From assembly GCA_900762945.1 (NCBI GenBank), contig CAAFIN010000097.1, positions 1 through 11,164 of the forward strand: a stretch of 11,164 bases of DNA. Reading direction: 5' to 3'. The DNA comes from Clostridia bacterium (GTDB taxonomy: Bacteria; Bacillota; Clostridia; Christensenellales; Pumilibacteraceae). The translations under genes and the position numbers were made by a program. The notes beneath the pieces were generated by a model. The model ran no database searches. It saw nothing but the letters and a program-made list of their open reading frames with translations, and was not told where the DNA came from. Positions 9,001-11,164 of this stretch are shown here, one piece after another; position 1 is the stretch's first letter; each line of letters begins with the position of its first letter.

Positions 9001-10812
9001 CGGACCCGCGGCGTAATTCGCGCTGATCGTGATAGTGCCTTTAGACTTCTGCGCGAGGATTTCGCCGTCGTCTTTGGAAATGGAAATGGTCGGAACGTGG
9101 TCGGTCTTGCCCATCGACATAAGAATGTCGCCGTCTATATTATTATAGATAATGCACGCAGCCGCACCGTAATCTCTGGCAAGCGCCGCTTTTTCTTCGA
9201 ACGTGTTCGTACCTCTTCTGACGAGCGCGATCTTGCCGGCAAGCGGCTTACTTTCTTTCGAGCCGAACTGCGCGAAACTTACTTTAAGACCTACGCCCGG
9301 AACGGTGACGTACTCGAACGTTTTGGTTTCGTTCGCCCCAAGCTCCCCGCGGTCGATAAGTTCCTGAATGAAGTTGTTTTCTTCTGCGGTGATGGAGTTG
9401 GATTCCTTGTAGAAGAAAATCTGTCCGTCGTTGCCGTCGGCGCTGACGTTGCCGACGAGGAAATGGCTAAGCGTACCCGAAATGGACGCGACGGAAAGCG
9501 AAGCCGCGTAGGTGGACGGCGAGCCGACCGTGCCGGAATCGGGGTTGGTTACGAAGTTGGTGTCGCCCTGAGCGCCGCCGAAACTCGAACTGTAACTGTT
9601 GCTTGCTGCGGTGATAAGGCTGATGCCGCTCTCGGCGATCGCGTCGTAAACTCTATTGATCGCTTCTTCGTCCACTTCTCTCGTAAAGCCGCAGGACGAA
9701 CCGAGCGACATATTGATCGCGTCGACGTTAAGGCGCACCGCGTCTTCGAGCGCCGCGAGGATATCTTCGGTCTTGCCGCCCTCGTCGAGGTCGGGGAATA
9801 CTTTCATAAGGACAAGCTGGGTGTCGGGTGCGATGCCCCGGATTACGTCGTCGCTGCCGCCGATGATGCCGGCGACGTGAGTGCCGTGCTCGGAATCGTA
9901 CGGGAATACGTCGTAGTCCTTGTCCGCGTAGTCGTAAGAGAACGGAATTTTTGTCGAGTACCACACGTCGGAGGTTTTAAGTCCCGCCGTAAGTCTTGCC
10001 GCATTGAGTTTGTCCTTGTCGGAAGTCGCGGCGATGGCTTTGGTGACGGTTTCCTGACGGATCACGAGTTCGTTCTCGGGAACGTCGGGCTGATATGCGA
10101 AAACGGAGTGCGTTTTGTCGAAGCCCGAGTCGAGGATCGCGACGGAAGTACGCTTGCCGGTGTAACTCACGCTGTCCGCTTTGTAAATACCGGTTGAGTA
10201 AATGTCGACGGGGTTGTAGGAAACGTTGTCCTCTACGCTCTGCGCTTCTACCTTATTATAAGTATCGGAAAGCATGGCGCCGGTAACGCCAGCGACTTTT
10301 TCGATAGCGGAAAGATTGCCGTACACGGTCTTGACCGCCACGCCGTTCATAACCGTGGAATATCTGTATTCGACGCCGCTGATAAGCCCTTTTTCGTAAA
10401 GCGACGAAACCACGCGCGATTGCTTGCGCTCGATTTCGCCCGATTTGGCTTTGCCCGCGGCGGACGCGGCATACTCGCCCACGCTGTACGCGTCGGTTGC
10501 GCCGTCGTTATAAACGTCGAGCAACGAGTCGCCCGCTACCTGAACGATAGCGACCACTTCGTCGTCGTCGCTGTAGCCGTTGTTCTCGATAAGGTACTCA
10601 GCCTTGATCTGAGAAGCGACCTGCTCTTGCGTAAGTTTGTCGTCGCACTTAATGATGCGGAGTTGGTTATCCCCGCTACCCGCGACGGCAGATTCCGTTC
10701 CGGGCTTGGATACGGATCCTCCGCCCACGGCGGCAATGCCGAAGGTCGCGCCGGTGATTACTCCGGCAAGCAGGACCATTACCATCAATGCGGATACTAT
10801 TTTTGTACGCAT
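3067..10812 (-). CDS. Giant secreted S8 (subtilisin-like) protease with PA, Fn3-like, Ig-like and BspA-type LRR domains
   Basis: Predicted cell-surface serine endopeptidase of 2581 residues. The N-terminus has a signal peptide (about residues 1-28, no lipobox Cys). An I9-like propeptide follows (about 85-186, containing VMNGVAVKT). The S8 catalytic domain shows Asp228 in AILDSGFD, His309 in HGTHVAG, Asn405 in TAASNS as the probable oxyanion residue, and Ser657 in SGTSMATP. A PA insert lies between Asn405 and Ser657 (about 500-600, with GKIALVRRG), as in lactocepins and C5a peptidases. Next come Fn3-like domains (about 725-870 and 1060-1180, with PFLTFYGDWT near 875), two Big_2 Ig-like domains (about 1190-1255 and 1325-1405), about 31 BspA LRRs (1419-2299), a helical region with weak FIVAR resemblance (about 2305-2554), and a hydrophobic tail from 2555 ending KRVLF. 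There is no LPXTG, so it may be held by the tail itself. The start is fixed by AAAGGAG five bases upstream. It is the first gene of the operon. All four active-site residues are present, so an active enzyme is likely. The substrate is unknown. Confidence 0.95.
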   Translation of the reverse strand: MRTKIVSALMVMVLLAGVITGATFGIAAVGGGSVSKPGTESAVAGSGDNQLRIIKCDDKLTQEQVASQIKAEYLIENNGYSDDDEVVAIVQVAGDSLLDVYNDGATDAYSVGEYAASAAGKAKSGEIERKQSRVVSSLYEKGLISGVEYRYSTVMNGVAVKTVYGNLSAIEKVAGVTGAMLSDTYNKVEAQSVEDNVSYNPVDIYSTGIYKADSVSYTGKRTSVAILDSGFDKTHSVFAYQPDVPENELVIRQETVTKAIAATSDKDKLNAARLTAGLKTSDVWYSTKIPFSYDYADKDYDVFPYDSEHGTHVAGIIGGSDDVIRGIAPDTQLVLMKVFPDLDEGGKTEDILAALEDAVRLNVDAINMSLGSSCGFTREVDEEAINRVYDAIAESGISLITAASNSYSSSFGGAQGDTNFVTNPDSGTVGSPSTYAASLSVASISGTLSHFLVGNVSADGNDGQIFFYKESNSITAEENNFIQELIDRGELGANETKTFEYVTVPGVGLKVSFAQFGSKESKPLAGKIALVRRGTNTFEEKAALARDYGAAACIIYNNIDGDILMSMGKTDHVPTISISKDDGEILAQKSKGTITISANYAAGPFMSDFSSWGPTPSLELKPEITAHGGNIKSAIPGSYTDENGKTVYRYDELSGTSMATPNLCGIVVLIRQYLKDTYPDKTANEIKNMANQLMMSSAKIVKNEENNPYSPRKQGAGLADLYNTVNTKAYITVDGIDRTKLELGDDKNRTGVYTMNFNLVNLSNDTLTYNLSLDAMTESVSSSDPKHVAETPTMLDGTNFTLTATGEGSATGNAITVRPNGTVKLELVYTVTEADKNYINSHFENGMYVEGFVKLDDVNEKAEGEKDIDLNVPFLTFYGDWTVAPMFDKTYYEVESEAHDAAIDDEDKIKADYYATTPYGSYLYNYLIPLGTYLYDIDTAKYDEIPASEEHIAIGKDLGAIDGISNVYAGLLRGAKQMDFAITDKVTGETVWSHTDYNATKSYGYGNTPMPYHESLKLASKNQNFVNNREYTFSMNGKLDYGDGGVNTNKRNSFSFDFAYDEEAPIIRGATYEKTYDKTQKKDRYYINLTVYDNQYAMSITPILFTSSSSYTILSKNPIPIYSQKGSNTVVRFEITDYLDAIYEDRLITSALAFSVDDYALNSNIFLCQLPGTQGEFKFTGDGTEDGSDLIILSCYEDEVIDLTKYLYTADKTVDENKDYLGHLVWTASNTDIIEVEEGIVKAKAVGRATVSVLERMELKQAVMIINVKARGQGSSEDNKITDASKAKLESLKFTGFTTTYAFARAAQTSEIGKTGDYNSLLAMNGVSLYPGEKFQLSYDFNPWYAESKYDLNYESSNEEILKVDNEGNVAALAEGSATVTLVATDKATGRASNIRATLTVTVKNPFIIENRTLVAYKGLGGDVVIPDDEGILYIDSFAFCLYTTDRNVQLTEDDYDANKIPESNKTITSVTIPEGVQEIRKYAFYNCEKLEKVTLPESLKYIREYAFYGDKKIKTVDLKKDTIVIGANAFRGCTSLESIDLSKVYAIGDSAFRGCTSLTSVDLTTLRNSGSQIFSGASNLKNITMTEHTRLAYAMFAGTAIETLDLYERIEVPQFCFANCDKLTTVTVRNPLLTVGMGAFSGCTALTDFNYAAGATVGEFGAQAFYNDTALKTFKLPNNGVTLGGYCFYKCDNLEELVFDVNSDITDIGGTIFQDTNLSKFTVSSENQKYSVSADGRFLLSKDGKTIVFVALGESNTATQSLIDYGTLVIGEEYDEIAPGAFVGVNVKSVEIKNPNMKIGKYAFANNSSIQTLILPENGNVGIDEFAFAYAANLKEVQNLESAKTIAQYAFRSTGVTKVAIGDDATVGEGAFFESGVITLNIGKNTEFGLGAFQNCTSLQRVNFPTLGEGESANVTLGIACFANDTALYATGNGDSFSLKNITNEVPTQAFYGCTALRAIDLTGVVAIGNAAFADCSNIGAVTLSEGLTTIGDGAFGNYSSSGSSPVFTEIVIPSTVREIGNNAFMNCKKLTTVTIPEGVTFVAGEAKDADDPSMIHLNGNFVFYGCTALTSVTLPDSVTRIGKYMFATCEALNDINLGKITEIDEYAFTQVAKPDNGPSLRSVDLSSVVTIGEAAFARNSVLRIDIVAPELKEVGAYAFMNTGITDFNAPALEKIGTFAFNNATRLSSFAFRSNIQSVGEAAFVGATSLSKFTDYSGRTTADVNSYLKIVDGVLYTRMKSGDWQLTAVPAAMNIDTLEVLEGTTRIATYAGNENKYIEVIVLPTSLKLIGAFAFYGYDGLLDGEVEFRSYAAPALEDAANALKLAESDPQYELLKSVYDLFGQQLNYTNFVDLVGKQKAIRMRLPKNETLDGYDSLVYEAYFGKVANAKRSNYEAMDKSMSQFIEYANEVVKLGGVDNVTINDETLVNKAVAAYNAVKQDPVQFGYTTAAWNKLYSAVFEAKAKINAIRLSQATEKVRTLAAKLTADDFPTVFTMDKLEFLKGISAEIDELEAADRALLDLTKYNALVESFGDYVASVNNEAGTIKDVANKGVASAAAVAAAVTGVAAAIVATLKRVLF
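3916..6558 (-). repeat. Array of about 31 BspA-type leucine-rich repeats inside the protease gene
   Basis: Residues 1419-2299 of the protease are built from units of about 22-24 residues with the pattern (T)SL..V.LP.....IG..AF.GC, typical of LRR_5/BspA repeats. Counting by eye gives about 31 units, many ending AFxGC or AFxNC. Two units carry longer beta-hairpin-like insertions, at about 1720-1770 (SADGRFLLSKDGKTIVFV) and 2223-2270 (LKIVDGVLYTRM). Such insertions are familiar in BspA-like proteins. Known BspA-family arrays bind host or matrix proteins or other bacteria. Here the array probably serves substrate binding or adhesion for the attached protease, which is inference. Confidence 0.92.
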
Positions 10813-10817
10813 CTGTT

Positions 10818-10824
10818 CTCCTTT
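10818..10824 (-). promoter_or_regulatory. Ribosome binding site of the protease gene
   Basis: AAAGGAG on the minus strand lies five bases before the ATG at 10812. It supports this start over the internal Met10 and Met12 codons. Confidence 0.85.
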
Positions 10825-10902
10825 GCGCAGTCGTTATTCGGTGAATATTTTAATTTTACACCGTTTAGTTTATGTACTGTAAATGAATTTTGGTGTCTGC
10901 GC
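10825..10902 (-). other. Possible folded 5' leader of the operon
   Basis: In the leader, GCGCAG near the 5' end (10902-10897) is complementary to CTGCGC (10830-10825), which lies directly upstream of the Shine-Dalgarno sequence. Inside this pair, CGGTG and CACCG (the ends of 10839-10863) can form a second short stem. Six-base matches of this kind are expected about once by chance in a leader of this size, so the structure is only suggestive. No known riboswitch class was recognised. Confidence 0.2.
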
Positions 10903-10915
10903 TTCATTTTGGTAT

Positions 10916-10945
10916 ATTATATCATAACGATTACGCGGCTGTCAA
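10916..10945 (-). promoter_or_regulatory. Consensus sigma-A promoter of the protease-lipoprotein operon
   Basis: Read on the minus strand, a perfect TTGACA (10945-10940) and a perfect TATAAT (10921-10916) are separated by 18 bases. Transcription should begin near 10909, giving a leader of about 97 bases before the ATG at 10812. The sequence just upstream of the -35 is AT-rich and could act as an UP element. Two perfect hexamers suggest strong basal transcription unless a repressor acts. No other convincing promoter was found for the two downstream genes. Confidence 0.88.
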
Positions 10946-10954
10946 TCGGATAAA

Positions 10955-10966
10955 TTTTCGCGAAAA
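10955..10966. promoter_or_regulatory. 12-base palindrome just upstream of the operon promoter
   Basis: TTTTCGCGAAAA is a perfect 12-base palindrome whose near edge is nine bases upstream of the -35 hexamer. It could be a site for a dimeric DNA-binding regulator. It also lies in the AT-rich region where an UP element would sit. It does not match CIRCE or the Firmicutes LexA box. No regulator gene is in the window to pair with it. Confidence 0.35.
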
Positions 10967-11010
10967 AACACGAATTTTTAATAACTGTGTGAAATTCGCG
11001 ATTTTTTCGC
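10960..11010. repeat. AT-rich inverted repeat upstream of the operon promoter
   Basis: GCGAAAAAA (10960-10968) is the exact reverse complement of TTTTTTCGC (11002-11010). Inside it, CGAATTT (10971-10977) pairs with AAATTCG (10992-10998). The result is 16 paired bases in two stems around a 14-base loop. It lies outside the predicted transcript of the operon, so it may be a protein-binding element or part of a terminator for something to the right. It lacks the GC-rich stem of a normal intrinsic terminator. Confidence 0.55.
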
Positions 11011-11029
11011 AAAAAAAGCCGTTTTTTGC
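11009..11029. repeat. Second A/T-tract inverted repeat
   Basis: GCAAAAAA (11009-11016) and TTTTTTGC (11022-11029) form a perfect eight-base inverted repeat around a five-base loop. It shares two bases with the larger repeat to its left, so the two folds exclude each other. Its function is unknown. Phased A/T tracts of this kind often produce bent promoter DNA. Confidence 0.45.
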
Positions 11030-11109
11030 AGTTTATTTGAAAAAAGTGCCGATATGTTCGAAAATGAAAGTTTAGTGAAAAACTCGCGTAATCGCTCAAT
11101 CGGGGCTTT

Positions 11110-11138
11110 TTTACGGTAAAGTGACGCCTTTGTATAAT
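11110..11138 (+). promoter_or_regulatory. Possible divergent promoter at the right edge
   Basis: On the plus strand a perfect TATAAT (11133-11138) lies 17 bases after TTTACG (11110-11115), which matches four of six -35 bases. Transcription would start near the end of the window and run into an unseen gene to the right, divergent from the operon. Confidence 0.4.
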
Positions 11139-11164
11139 TAAACGTAATTTATGTATAAACCGCA

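Larger units (their letters stand above)
10813..11164. other. Intergenic region with no gene
   Basis: These 352 bases are clearly more AT-rich than the coding region. They hold the operon promoter and leader, a palindrome, two A/T-tract inverted repeats and a possible outward promoter. Two short open frames of about 60 codons cross the region on opposite strands. Neither looks coding, and one starts at TTG and runs through the promoter. Confidence 0.8.

Noticed and set aside
7960..10197. Plus-strand open frame of 745 codons opposite the protease gene
   Set aside because: It is in exact codon register with the real gene, so it stays open only because the protease rarely uses TTA, CTA and TCA codons. 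Its translation is rich in Arg, Val and Phe without domain features, and the minus-strand frame has clear motifs.
11009..11029. A/T-tract hairpin as an intrinsic terminator
   Set aside because: The stem is nearly all A-T pairs with no GC-rich core, and no gene end is visible next to it.
10890..11099. Short open frames of about 60 codons on both strands in the intergenic region
   Set aside because: They lie in AT-rich DNA over the promoter and inverted repeats, show no convincing ribosome binding site, and one starts at TTG.

Overview
The window looks like chromosomal DNA of a Gram-positive bacterium of the Clostridia type, probably an uncultured gut or animal-associated lineage. The signs are strong AGGAGG-type ribosome binding sites, a textbook sigma-A promoter, lipobox lipoproteins, and an S8 protease carrying BspA-type leucine-rich repeats, a family common in gut Firmicutes. 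Genus cannot be assigned from this sequence alone. No mobile element, CRISPR array, tRNA or rRNA was seen.

All genes lie on the minus strand and form one tight operon read from right to left. A strong promoter (-35 at 10940-10945, -10 at 10916-10921) drives a giant 2581-residue secreted subtilisin-like protease (10812 to 3067). Eleven bases after its stop comes a 192-residue predicted lipoprotein (3055 to 2477). Thirteen bases after that comes a 794-residue predicted lipoprotein (2463 to 79). At both junctions the upstream stop codon lies inside or overlaps the downstream Shine-Dalgarno sequence, which suggests coupled translation. A GC-rich hairpin at 3-53 follows the last gene.

The protease is modular: signal peptide, I9-like propeptide, S8 catalytic domain with a PA insert (Asp228, His309, Asn405, Ser657), Fn3-like domains of the lactocepin/C5a-peptidase type, two bacterial Ig-like domains, about 31 BspA-type leucine-rich repeats, a helical region and a C-terminal hydrophobic segment. 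It has no LPXTG motif. The two lipoproteins match no family I can name with confidence. Both look beta-rich, and the larger begins with Fn3- and Ig-like domains.

The simplest reading is a cell-surface system for capturing and cleaving proteins or peptides. The LRR and Ig domains would bind the target or hold the protease away from the membrane, and the lipoproteins would act as partners at the outer face of the membrane. The partnership is inferred from operon structure only.

The right-hand 352 bases hold no gene. They contain the operon promoter, a palindrome and AT-rich inverted repeats just upstream of it, and a possible divergent promoter pointing out of the window.
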